From: Gammaproteobacteria bacterium
GTDB lineage: Bacteria; Pseudomonadota; Gammaproteobacteria; Steroidobacterales; Steroidobacteraceae
Length of the DNA stretch: 64,000 nucleotides
Assembly (NCBI GenBank): GCA_013289615.1
Contig: JABCZO010000002.1
Location: forward strand, 101,309-165,308
Direction of reading: 5' to 3'
Position numbers and translations under genes: made by a program
Notes under the pieces: model-generated
What the model was told of the DNA's origin: nothing
What the model saw: only the letters and a program-made list of their open reading frames with translations
Database searches by the model: none
Shown here: one piece after another, positions 25,501 to 39,170 of the stretch
Layout: every line of letters starts with the position of its first letter
Numbering within the stretch: position 1 is the stretch's first letter

Positions 25501-27711
25501 GTGATGAACCGGGGCAATTTGATGATGCCGGAGGATGACGATTGGGAAACCGGCGACGCGATCGATTTGCGCCATTACTGGAACATCATCAACCGGCGCA
25601 AGTGGTCGATCATAGGCCTCGCCGTGGCCGTGGGCCTGTTGACCACACTGGTCGTGTTTGACATGACACCGATCTACCGTGCTTCCGCTACGCTACTGAT
25701 CGAATCGCAGGCAGCCAACGTCGTCTCCGTCCAGGAAGTCTACGGCCTCGATACAAGCAGCGAGGATTATTATCTTGCGACCCAAAGTGTGGTCATGGGC
25801 GGGCGGCCGATAGCCGAGGCGGTCGTGGATGGCCTAGGGTTGGTCGAGCAACCTGAATTCAGGCCACAGCAGGAGCAGAAGCGGCCGCTCATCGACCTCG
25901 ACTGGCGGTCCTGGTTGCCCTTTGGAATGCAGAAACAAGCGAGCCCGTCGCCGGAGAACGAACGCGAGCGTGCAGTCGACGCTTACCTCGGCAAATTACA
26001 CATCGAGCCTGTGCGCAACACGCAGCTGGTGCGCGTCCAGTTCGATTCGACCGATCCGAATCTCGCCGCGAGGATCGCGGATGCGCACGCCAAGGCCTAT
26101 ATAGAGAGCACGTTCAATAGGCGCGCCGACGCCACCAAGTCCGCCGCCGAATGGCTGGCGACACGGGTTGACAGCCTGCGCAAGGACTTGCAGGCCTCGG
26201 AAGCCAACCTGCAGGCGTATCGGGAACAGGAGCAGATCGTCGACGTGAGCGGGGTCAAGGCATTGCCTGCGGCGGAGATCAGCAACCTTTCTTCCCGGCT
26301 GCTGGAAGTGCGACAAGCGCTTGCCGCGGCGCAGATTGCCTACCTGCAGGTAGCGCCGGCGGCCGGACAAGAGGGGGACCTGCTGGGGGTTCCGGCTTTG
26401 CTTGCGGACGAAGGCATGCGTCGTGCTCGCGACACCCAAGAAAAGGCGCAAGAGGCGGTGGCGGAGCTGGAGAAGCGCTACGGGCCGTCCAGTCCTAAGA
26501 TGATCGCTGCCCAAAGCGAGCTCGCCCAGGCTACCAAGAATCTCAACAACCAGGCCCAGAACGTCGTTGAAGGCATCAGGAAGCGCTACGAGGCGGCGAA
26601 GTCCGAGGAGAGCGCGATCGAAGCGGCGCTCAATCGCGCCGGCCAGCAGTATCAGAAAATCGGCCGCAAGGAGTCGAAGCTCGAGACCCTGCAGCGGGAC
26701 GTGGACACGAATCGCCAACTTTACGATCTCTTTTTCAAACGCCTGAGCGAAACTTCGGCCACTGGCGATCTCTCGAGCGCGCGAGCGAGTATCGTCGCGC
26801 CCGCCGTAGTACCCCGCGCGCCCGTCAAGCCCAACAAACGATTGATCGTGTCAATCGCCATGCTGCTGACGCTGCTGTTCGGTGTCGGCGTGGCCTTCCT
26901 GCTCGCTTCGCTCGACAACACCGTTAAGAGCTCCAGCGATATCGAAGAGAAACTCAAGCGTCCCCTGCTCGGCATGGTGCCGCTGCTTAAGGGGCCGGCG
27001 CTGCGTGCGGTCAGCACGATTGCCAACGGCAACGAGACCCGAGAAACCGATCCACGTTTCGCGGAGGCCATGCGCACGATCCGGACGGCGATCTCACTCG
27101 ACAATCTCGACAAACCGCACAAGGTCATCCTGGTCACCTCCGCGGTCGGAAGTGAAGGCAAGTCCGTCGCTGCGCTGAACCTCGCAGTCGCCTTTGCCAA
27201 TGGAGAGAAGACCTTGCTGATCGATGCCGATATGCGGCGACCCTCGATCGGCAAGATGCTCGGGCTGGCGCGGGATGCGCCGGGCCTGTCCGAGCTGCTG
27301 GCCGATAGTGCGCGGCTCGCCGAATGCGTGATCGGCACCGGTGTCAAGGATCTGGACGTGATTTCTACGGGGTTCGTCCCCCCCGATCCGCTGCAGCTCC
27401 TGTCGTCGTCCCGCATGGCCAGTGCGCTCAAGGTGCTGGCCCATAGCTATTCGCGCATCGTTGTCGACTGCGCGCCCATATTGCCGGTGAGCGATGCGGC
27501 AGTGCTGTCAAAGCACGCCGACTGTGTGCTCTATGTCGTAAAGTCGGACGCGACCACGGTAGCGCAAATCCGTAACGGGCTCGGCCTGCTAGAACGGGTC
27601 AATGCGCCGATCATGGGCATCGTGCTGACCCAGTTTGATGTCCGCAAGGCGGATAAGTACAGTGACTATGGATATGGCGGCTCTTACGAGGCCTATGCTT
27701 CAAAGTCATAG
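25501..27711 (+). CDS. Wzc-like polysaccharide co-polymerase and tyrosine autokinase
   Basis: 736 residues. A Wzz domain begins with DLRHYWNIINRRKWSIIGLA, and membrane spans lie at about residues 36-56 and 448-468. Between them is a long periplasmic coiled region. The cytosolic BY-kinase has Walker A SAVGSEGKSVAALNLA (about 548-563), Walker A' TLLIDADMRRPS and Walker B RIVVDCAPILPVSDA. The end, YSDYGYGGSYEAY, is the Tyr cluster that is autophosphorylated. It sets chain length and export of the polymer together with the export protein and the downstream phosphatase. GTG 25501 is followed directly by ATG 25504, and either may be used. Confidence 0.94.
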   Translation: MMNRGNLMMPEDDDWETGDAIDLRHYWNIINRRKWSIIGLAVAVGLLTTLVVFDMTPIYRASATLLIESQAANVVSVQEVYGLDTSSEDYYLATQSVVMGGRPIAEAVVDGLGLVEQPEFRPQQEQKRPLIDLDWRSWLPFGMQKQASPSPENERERAVDAYLGKLHIEPVRNTQLVRVQFDSTDPNLAARIADAHAKAYIESTFNRRADATKSAAEWLATRVDSLRKDLQASEANLQAYREQEQIVDVSGVKALPAAEISNLSSRLLEVRQALAAAQIAYLQVAPAAGQEGDLLGVPALLADEGMRRARDTQEKAQEAVAELEKRYGPSSPKMIAAQSELAQATKNLNNQAQNVVEGIRKRYEAAKSEESAIEAALNRAGQQYQKIGRKESKLETLQRDVDTNRQLYDLFFKRLSETSATGDLSSARASIVAPAVVPRAPVKPNKRLIVSIAMLLTLLFGVGVAFLLASLDNTVKSSSDIEEKLKRPLLGMVPLLKGPALRAVSTIANGNETRETDPRFAEAMRTIRTAISLDNLDKPHKVILVTSAVGSEGKSVAALNLAVAFANGEKTLLIDADMRRPSIGKMLGLARDAPGLSELLADSARLAECVIGTGVKDLDVISTGFVPPDPLQLLSSSRMASALKVLAHSYSRIVVDCAPILPVSDAAVLSKHADCVLYVVKSDATTVAQIRNGLGLLERVNAPIMGIVLTQFDVRKADKYSDYGYGGSYEAYASKS

Positions 27712-27740
27712 GCGGCCCGATTAGAGGGGTGCTCCCGGAC

Positions 27741-28475
27741 ATGATCGACCTGCACTGTCATTTTCTGCCTGGCATCGACGACGGTGCGCAGAACCTGGCC
27801 GACGGGCTCGCTTTGGCGCAGGCCGCGGTGGCCGATGGCATTACCTATTCCGTGATGACCCCGCACATCCTCCCGGGCCGCTACGAGAACACGCGCAGCA
27901 GCATCGAGCAGGTTTTCAAGGACTTTCGGCTAGCGCTGCGCAAGGCCCGCATACCCCTGCATATCGGCATGGCGGCCGAAGTGCGACTGTCGCCCGACAT
28001 CGTCGCGCTGTTGAGCCAGGACGAGGTGCCGTTCCTGGGCGAACTGAACGGCTACAAGATCATGTTGCTGGAGTTTCCGCACACGCACATTACTCCCGGA
28101 GCCGATAAGCTCATCGAGTGGCTGCTGAAGCACAAGGTCAGGCCGCTCATTGCGCACCCGGAGCGCAACCAGGACGTGATCCGGGATCTGTCGAAGATCG
28201 AGCCCTTCGTCGAGATGGGTTGCTTCCTGCAGATTACCGCGGGTGCCCTGGTGGGGCATTTTGGCCGGGGGCCACAACAGCGTGCGCTTGAGTTGCTCGA
28301 ATTCGATGTTTTCAAGGTGCTCGCGTCCGACGCCCACAATCTCACCGGCCGGCGCCCGGCGCTCAGGGAGGGCATGGAGGCCGCGGCCAGGGTGCTCGGC
28401 GAGCAATCAGCGCACGACCTCGTCAACCAGAACCCGCGGATGATCCTTCGGGGTGCGGTGGCCGCCGTTGCCTGA
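27741..28475 (+). CDS. PHP-type protein-tyrosine phosphatase (CpsB/YwqE family)
   Basis: About 244 residues, a PHP-fold metal-dependent phosphatase that removes phosphate from the autokinase Tyr cluster. Metal-binding motifs are all present: MIDLHCHFLPGIDDG at the start, VMTPHILPG, AAEVRLSPD, RPLIAHPERNQ and VLASDAHNLTGR. The track starts at GTG 27729, but the ATG at 27741 gives the canonical MIDLHCH start. It lies 29 bases after the kinase gene, the usual kinase-phosphatase pairing in capsule and exopolysaccharide operons, and overlaps the next gene by 23 bases. Confidence 0.92.
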   Translation: MIDLHCHFLPGIDDGAQNLADGLALAQAAVADGITYSVMTPHILPGRYENTRSSIEQVFKDFRLALRKARIPLHIGMAAEVRLSPDIVALLSQDEVPFLGELNGYKIMLLEFPHTHITPGADKLIEWLLKHKVRPLIAHPERNQDVIRDLSKIEPFVEMGCFLQITAGALVGHFGRGPQQRALELLEFDVFKVLASDAHNLTGRRPALREGMEAAARVLGEQSAHDLVNQNPRMILRGAVAAVA

Positions 28476-29172
28476 TAAGGCCCCCTCGGCGCTCGTTCGG
28501 GCGTCTATTGGCGCATTGTTACTGCTGCTCGGCTACGCCCTCATCATCGCCGCACGCACGGGGCTGGCCGACTTCTATGCGGCGCCCGCCAAGTCCTATC
28601 TGCAGGCGAAGCGCCACGCCGGCGAGGTGCTGACCCGGGACGAGTGGCAGGCCGTCTACGGCAGCCTGACCCGGGCGTTGACACTGGCGCCCGGTGATCC
28701 GGAGAACTTAAGCGAGCTGGGCCGCCTATATCGCATCCTGCTCGAGGCAGATGATCTCGATGCGGGTGCGATATCGCGTTACGGCGGCGCAGCCGCCGGA
28801 TACTACCAAGCGGCCCTTGGCCAGCGCCCGACCTGGCCTTGGGATTGGGGCAACCTTGCCCTGGTGAAATATCAGCAATATCAGGATACCAGCGGTGTTT
28901 ACCAGGACGCACTGGTACGCGCCGTCGAATTTGGCCCGCGCGAATCCGCATCGCAGGACCTGGTCGCAGAGCTAGGCAGCCACAGCTGGTCGGCCCTGAA
29001 TCCGGCCGCTGCGCTGGCGGTCCTGACCGCCGCCGACCGGGCGCTCGAGCGCGATGCCCACTCGTTTCCAGGGATGTCCGATGCGAAGGAACGATGGCGG
29101 CCGCTATGCACCCACGCCGGCAATTCCGTCCCCTATTTGAAGCGTCGCTGTGAGAAGCTCGGCTTGACATAA
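28453..29172 (+). CDS. VpsP-like polysaccharide biosynthesis protein
   Basis: 239 residues. One membrane anchor, SIGALLLLLGYALIIAA (about 18-35), precedes a helical periplasmic part: DEWQAVYGSLTRALTLAPGD, PENLSELGRLYRILLE and PTWPWDWGNLALVKYQQYQD. The alternating helices and the WPWDW segment recall VpsP-family proteins found next to O-antigen-ligase-like genes in exopolysaccharide loci. A TPR-like scaffold role is an inference. GTG 28453 overlaps the phosphatase gene; a TTG at 28468 is the other option. It ends 97 bases before the Cys-rich gene's start. Confidence 0.7.
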   Translation: MRWPPLPDKAPSALVRASIGALLLLLGYALIIAARTGLADFYAAPAKSYLQAKRHAGEVLTRDEWQAVYGSLTRALTLAPGDPENLSELGRLYRILLEADDLDAGAISRYGGAAAGYYQAALGQRPTWPWDWGNLALVKYQQYQDTSGVYQDALVRAVEFGPRESASQDLVAELGSHSWSALNPAAALAVLTAADRALERDAHSFPGMSDAKERWRPLCTHAGNSVPYLKRRCEKLGLT

Positions 29173-29200
29173 CACCGGAAATGCCGCGCTGCGAGTGGCG

Positions 29201-29229
29201 TTGACAGTACTGGACACCGCGAGCATAGT
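29201..29229 (+). promoter_or_regulatory. Sigma70-like promoter for the Cys/Asp/Lys-rich gene
   Basis: TTGACA (29201-29206), a 17-base spacer, then CATAGT (29224-29229): a perfect -35 and a 4/6 -10. A short inverted repeat, CGCGA(GCATAG)TCGCG, spans the -10 and could be an operator. It lies 41 bases before the GTG start. Confidence 0.6.
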
Positions 29230-29269
29230 CGCGCAGTCATAAAACCGGCTTGGGCTTGAGGAGATTGCC

Positions 29270-29596
29270 GTGAAACTCAGACTGATCCTTATTGGGATGG
29301 CCGCCGGTTTACTCCTTCCCTTGGCCGCTGCGAATGCCGGGGCAGTATTCGATCCGGGCCTGAGTCAAGCTGGCGCGAGTACCGATCTCGGACGTGGCGC
29401 AGCGCCTATCGCGGAGAATTTTTGGCGCTCAACGGACGACAACTGCGATAAGGACGACAAGTGCGACCACGACCGTAAGTGCGACAAGAGCCCGAGCAAA
29501 GATAAAGATCACGACTGCGACCACGATAAGGGCCATAAGTGCGACAAGGATGACCAGAACGGCAAGTGCGACAAGGACGATCAGAAGAAGGATTAA
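29270..29596 (+). CDS. Small secreted Cys/Asp/Lys-rich repeat protein, unknown function
   Basis: 108 residues from GTG 29270, with AGGAGA five bases before it. A signal peptide MKLRLILIGMAAGLLLPLAA ends near ANAGA. After a short linker, the last 55 residues are a low-complexity run of Cys, Asp, Lys and His: six Cys, each followed by Asp, in units such as CDKDDKCDHDRKCDK and DCDHDKGHKCDKDDQNGKCD. The rest is almost free of hydrophobic residues. Acidic and His/Cys side chains could bind metal, or the tail could interact with an acidic glycan. Both are guesses. It has its own promoter and terminator inside the exopolysaccharide operon. Confidence 0.75.
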   Translation: MKLRLILIGMAAGLLLPLAAANAGAVFDPGLSQAGASTDLGRGAAPIAENFWRSTDDNCDKDDKCDHDRKCDKSPSKDKDHDCDHDKGHKCDKDDQNGKCDKDDQKKD

Positions 29597-29634
29597 GTAG
29601 GTCGGCTGACCTTATCGCCGCGGAATAAGAACAG

Positions 29635-29671
29635 ACGGCGTACGTTCCAGGACGTGCGCCGTTTTCTTTTT
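29635..29671 (+). terminator. Rho-independent terminator after the Cys-rich gene
   Basis: ACGGCGTACGT pairs with ACGTGCGCCGT (one G-U) around the loop TCCAGG and is followed by TTTTCTTTTT. It lies 39 bases after the stop and only 15 bases before the next operon gene, so it could also limit read-through into the polymerase/ligase gene. Confidence 0.88.
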
Positions 29672-29685
29672 GGGAATCGCAGCTG

Positions 29686-31092
29686 ATGGCGTCACGCGCT
29701 CCCGCCGATCGCTTCCTCTTTTATGCCTTCCTGGGATTATTGCTGTGGGTGCCGCTGCCGTTCGGCAGCAACGTCACCTGGGCCAGCTCGCTGATGCAAA
29801 CCTGGGTATTCCTGATCGCGATCTTGTGGCTCGTGCAGTACTACCGGGGCAAGGTGTCGCTCAACCAACCGTTCGTCCGTGCGTGGCCCGTGACCGCGTG
29901 CCTGCTGGCCACTCTGCTGTGGGTAGTCGTGCAATCGCTGCCCTTGCCAGCCGGCGTCCTCGGGTTGCTCTCGCCGCGGGCCCTGGATATCCATAGCACC
30001 ACGCACAGCTACCCGAGCCTATCGCTCGATGTCTACGCCACCCGCCAGGCAGCACTGCAGACACTGGCCTACCTGCTCTTCTTCTGCCTGACGTTACTGC
30101 TCGTCAACAATGAGCGGCGCATCAAGCGGCTGGCGCTAGCGATCATTCTGGGCGGCCTGTTCCAGGCCGCCTACGGCTCGCTGACGATGCTCTCCGGGGG
30201 CGGGGTTGCCACCGGCACGTTCATCAACCGCAATCACCTGGCGGGTTACCTGGAAATATCCCTCGCGGCCGGCATCGGCCTGATGCTCGCTGAGTTGTCG
30301 AGTACCCCTGCGGCCGGCTGGCGGGACAGTGCGCGCCGCCTGTTGCGCACGCTGCTCGCCAACAAGGCGCGCGTGAGGCTCGCGCTCGTCGTCATGGTCA
30401 TCGGCCTCGTGCTCACGCGCTCGCGTGGAGGCAACGTCGCGTTCGCCGCCAGCCTGAGCGCTGCGGGTGGCTTCTACCTGCTGGTGGTGCGCAAGCTCTC
30501 AGGCGGCACGATCGCCTTCTTCGCCAGTCTGCTGGTCATCGATCTGCTAGTCGTCGGCAACTTCTTCGGCATCGAGAAAGTCGCGGAGCGCTTCCAGCAG
30601 ACCTCTGTCGACAGCGTGCAGCGTGTGGATACGGACCGCGACGCCCTGGCGATGCTGCGGGACTTCCCGTTGACGGGCACCGGAGCGGGAAGCTTCTATG
30701 CCGTCTACCCCATGTACACCAGCGCCGTCGATGTCACTGGCTTTACGCGCGATGCAGAGGACGATTACCTGCAGTTCGCCTGCGAGTTCGGCCTGTTTTT
30801 CGCGGCGGTGCTGGGCACCGCCGTGCTGGCGTCGCTCTGGACGGCGATCCGCGCCCAGCTCAAGCGCCGCGACCCGCTGCTGCAGGGCATGGGCTTTGCG
30901 GCCACGATGGCCATCGTGGCGCTGCTGATTCATTCGGCGGTCGACTTCAATCTGCAGATACCGGCGAATGCCGCGCTGTTCGTCGTCATGCTGGCCCTCG
31001 GATGGGTCTGCCGGTACTGGGATCCACTGGCCTTTGCCCGGGCAGGCCGAGACCGCGCTGCCCCGGTTAGCGGTCGACACCGCCCGCCCTAA
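29686..31092 (+). CDS. O-antigen ligase/polymerase-like membrane protein (Wzy_C)
   Basis: 468 residues, ten to twelve membrane spans. The Wzy_C domain is marked by LVLTRSRGGNVAFAASLSAA (the conserved SRGG at about residue 246), a large periplasmic loop with PLTGTGAGSFYAVYPMYTSA then DYLQFACEFGLFFAAVLGTA, and a last pair HSAVDFNLQIPANAALFVVM. Proteins of this family polymerise or ligate lipid-linked glycan at the periplasmic face. Beside an export protein, Wzc-like kinase and VpsP-like protein it is the likely polymerase of the exopolysaccharide. No glycosyltransferases are in this operon; those in the upstream island may supply the repeat unit, which is an inference. Confidence 0.85.
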   Translation: MASRAPADRFLFYAFLGLLLWVPLPFGSNVTWASSLMQTWVFLIAILWLVQYYRGKVSLNQPFVRAWPVTACLLATLLWVVVQSLPLPAGVLGLLSPRALDIHSTTHSYPSLSLDVYATRQAALQTLAYLLFFCLTLLLVNNERRIKRLALAIILGGLFQAAYGSLTMLSGGGVATGTFINRNHLAGYLEISLAAGIGLMLAELSSTPAAGWRDSARRLLRTLLANKARVRLALVVMVIGLVLTRSRGGNVAFAASLSAAGGFYLLVVRKLSGGTIAFFASLLVIDLLVVGNFFGIEKVAERFQQTSVDSVQRVDTDRDALAMLRDFPLTGTGAGSFYAVYPMYTSAVDVTGFTRDAEDDYLQFACEFGLFFAAVLGTAVLASLWTAIRAQLKRRDPLLQGMGFAATMAIVALLIHSAVDFNLQIPANAALFVVMLALGWVCRYWDPLAFARAGRDRAAPVSGRHRPP

Positions 31093-31314
31093 GGGCCTTT
31101 TCGTCGTTGACCGCAAGCCCCTGATCGGTATATTTGGAAGGCATCTGGTGCCGCGGGCACCTTAGGGTTGCTTGACCCTGGCTCTCGGCATCTGGGTGCC
31201 GGACCTGCCACCGGAATCGCACAGTTCTTGCAGCAATGCCCTGGGTGCCCGCCGCCCAGCGGTGTCGGATCGACTCGCCCTCGCCGGGCGGCGGCGGGAG
31301 ACAGGGCCACTACG

Positions 31315-35784
<4,470 letters not shown>

Positions 35785-35835
35785 TGGCCATCATGTTTCA
35801 GCAAAAGGCGGCACCGTTGCTCCATCGAATCACTG

Positions 35836-35900
35836 AAGAGAGATCAGGACATGAGCGTTTTTTTTGTAATCAAAAAAAAGCTCATGTCCTGATCTCTCTT
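35836..35900. repeat. 65-base near-perfect hairpin between gltB and gltD
   Basis: AAGAGAGATCAGGACATGAGC pairs with its exact complement over 21 bp. Inside, T8 pairs with A8 around GTAATC, leaving one bulged G, so the stem is about 29 bp. It begins 51 bases after the gltB stop and ends 42 bases before gltD. In either direction the T/A run lies inside the stem rather than after it, so it is not a classic terminator. Confidence 0.93.
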
Positions 35901-35936
35901 GAGCGGCTTAATGCAGCAGCGATGCTCATTAGCTGA

Positions 35937-37355
<1,419 letters not shown>

Positions 37356-37380
37356 CCGGGCGTGGCGTGGGCGCGCGGCT

Positions 37381-38085
37381 TTAGCGCAGCACGCGGCTGG
37401 CGGCGCCGACGATCGGACCCTGATCGCGCTGCTGCACCAGCACCACTGCGGTGGTGGCATCGGCCGCCATGGCCGACAACGGCACGCTGAAGGTCCTGCC
37501 TTCGCCCTGCCAGCTGCCGAGCGTGCGCAGCGATCGTACGATATTGAAGTCGTGCAGCTCGCGCCCGGCGTTCTCGCCGCGAGTGACCTTGGAGGTCGCT
37601 TCCGGCAGGTAGCCGAGCAGCAGCACATCACACACGGCCGGCTGTTGCTGCGCGCCCAGCGTCACGATCAGGCTGTCATTGCGCACCGCGACATCGAGCG
37701 GCACGCCGGGCTTGTCGCCGGTGCCGCTGCCAATGCCATCGCCGCCACCGACCACATCGCGCTGGCCATCGATCACGAGCTGCGGGGTATAGACGCTGGG
37801 CAGGTGCAGCGTGTGCGCGTACTGGCGTTGCCGTGTCACTGCTTCCGCCAGCCCGAAGCGATCGCGCCAGCCCAGCTCGTCCCAGTAGTCCACGTGGAAC
37901 GCCAGCGCAATGATGCCGTCCTGTTTGGCGAGCCGGCCGATCTGCGCCTCCGCCGGAGGGCAGGAGCTGCAGCCTTCAGAGGTGTAGAGCTCGACCACGG
38001 TGGGGCGTGATTGCGCATCGACGATGCCCGCCGACAGCAGCAGTGCGAGGCCCCAGAAGACACTCAAGCGGGCAGCGTTGACCAT
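37381..38085 (-). CDS. DUF1223 thioredoxin-like secreted protein
   Basis: 234 residues: signal peptide to about GIVDAQS, then the DUF1223 hallmark VVELYTSEGCSSCPPAEAQI with a CSSC redox-type motif. Next come IALAFHVDYWDELGWRDRFG and VYTPQLVIDGQRDVVG, both conserved in the family. The function of DUF1223 proteins is not established. The thioredoxin-like fold and CxxC suggest an extracytoplasmic thiol role. It converges on gltD with only 25 bases between the stops. Confidence 0.85.
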   Translation of the reverse strand: MVNAARLSVFWGLALLLSAGIVDAQSRPTVVELYTSEGCSSCPPAEAQIGRLAKQDGIIALAFHVDYWDELGWRDRFGLAEAVTRQRQYAHTLHLPSVYTPQLVIDGQRDVVGGGDGIGSGTGDKPGVPLDVAVRNDSLIVTLGAQQQPAVCDVLLLGYLPEATSKVTRGENAGRELHDFNIVRSLRTLGSWQGEGRTFSVPLSAMAADATTAVVLVQQRDQGPIVGAASRVLR

Positions 38086-38172
38086 GACGAGTCCCAGCGA
38101 TGTGGCGACGGATGCCTATGCTTGTTCGCTGCCGGTACGCGCAAGGTTACATGCCGGCCCGAGGCAGCAGGG

Positions 38173-39156
38173 CTACTTGAATACCGGCAGCGCAGCCATG
38201 TCCGCGGCCGGCACGGCTTCCACCGGAAATCCGGCCTTGGTCCAGGCGCGCAGGCCGCCCCTGATGACCGCGATGCGCGCCCCTTTTCCTTCCAGCGTCT
38301 GGTGCAGCTCCCGCGCTACACGCGCGCTGGTCGCCTGACGGGCACAGGTGCAGTACAGATAGACCGCCCGGTCGCCGGGGAGCTGCGCGTTGGACTGATG
38401 CAGCGAATGCGGGTCCAGTCGCCGGGAACCCTGGATGCGCATCGCATTGGCGTCGAAGTAGCCGTGGCTGCGCACGTCGTAGATCTCGGCGCCGGATTGC
38501 ACGGCACGCGCCGCCTCGGCCGGATCCGCCAGCGTGACCCGCGGCAGTCCGCGTTCCCGGATCCGTTCCCGGATCCAAACCCACAGCTGAAAAACCACAT
38601 AGGCGGCAATCAGGGCAATCACCACCCAGCCCAGCACCCGTCCTGCCGCCTGGTAGCCGCGCGTGACAGCGCCCAGCGCGTCACTGAAGAGGAAACCGAC
38701 GCCAAAATAGGCTCCGATATAAAGCGCCGCACCGGCCAGATTCAGGGGCAGGAACTGGGCGAGAGGCATATTCATGCTTCCGGCCAGTGGCGGCGCCATG
38801 GTGTTTATTCCGGGAATAAACTTCGCAATCACCAGCAGCTGTCGGCCGCGGCGATAAAAGGAATCGGCCGATCGCAGGATGCATGACTCGGGATTGAGTG
38901 ACATGCGGCACAGCGCGCCGAGCAGCCACCAGCCGGTGTAGCGGCCGATCAGGAACAGCAGCGTGTCGCCCGCGAGCATCGCCACTAGCGCTGCGCCCAG
39001 CGCGTACGGCAGTTGCAGCAGACCGTGGGCAGTGGCGGCGCCGGCGATCAGCAGCACCAGCGCTGCTGGTACCGGCAATCCGATCGCCTCCAGGAACACC
39101 GCGCCGATCAGAATGGCGTAGCCGTGTTGCGCGATGGAGTTGGTCCAGGATGGCAT
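38173..39156 (-). CDS. DedA-family membrane protein fused to a rhodanese domain
   Basis: 327 residues in two parts. The first about 200 are a DedA/SNARE-associated (VTT) domain: AVFLEAIGLPVPAALVLLIA, AGDTLLFLIGRYTGWWLLGA and KFIPGINTMAPPLAGSMNMP, with four to five membrane spans. The last about 110 are a rhodanese domain, AEIYDVRSHGYFDANAMRIQ, with an active-site loop LYCTCARQATSARVA (catalytic Cys as C-T-C-A-R). DedA proteins act in membrane lipid or undecaprenyl-phosphate transport; the rhodanese half would bind or transfer a sulfur species in the cytosol. The fusion is known in proteobacteria. Confidence 0.88.
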   Translation of the reverse strand: MPSWTNSIAQHGYAILIGAVFLEAIGLPVPAALVLLIAGAATAHGLLQLPYALGAALVAMLAGDTLLFLIGRYTGWWLLGALCRMSLNPESCILRSADSFYRRGRQLLVIAKFIPGINTMAPPLAGSMNMPLAQFLPLNLAGAALYIGAYFGVGFLFSDALGAVTRGYQAAGRVLGWVVIALIAAYVVFQLWVWIRERIRERGLPRVTLADPAEAARAVQSGAEIYDVRSHGYFDANAMRIQGSRRLDPHSLHQSNAQLPGDRAVYLYCTCARQATSARVARELHQTLEGKGARIAVIRGGLRAWTKAGFPVEAVPAADMAALPVFK

Positions 39157-39170
39157 AGCGGCAGCGCTAC

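Noticed and set aside
29440-29590. Repeated AAGTGCGACAAGGA units as a CRISPR array or DNA repeat
   Set aside because: Units vary in length and spacing and are explained by the Cys-Asp-Lys codons of the small secreted protein.
35836-35900. The gltB-gltD hairpin as a classic rho-independent terminator
   Set aside because: The U-run is within the stem before the loop, not after the stem, and stopping transcription there would remove gltD from the operon.
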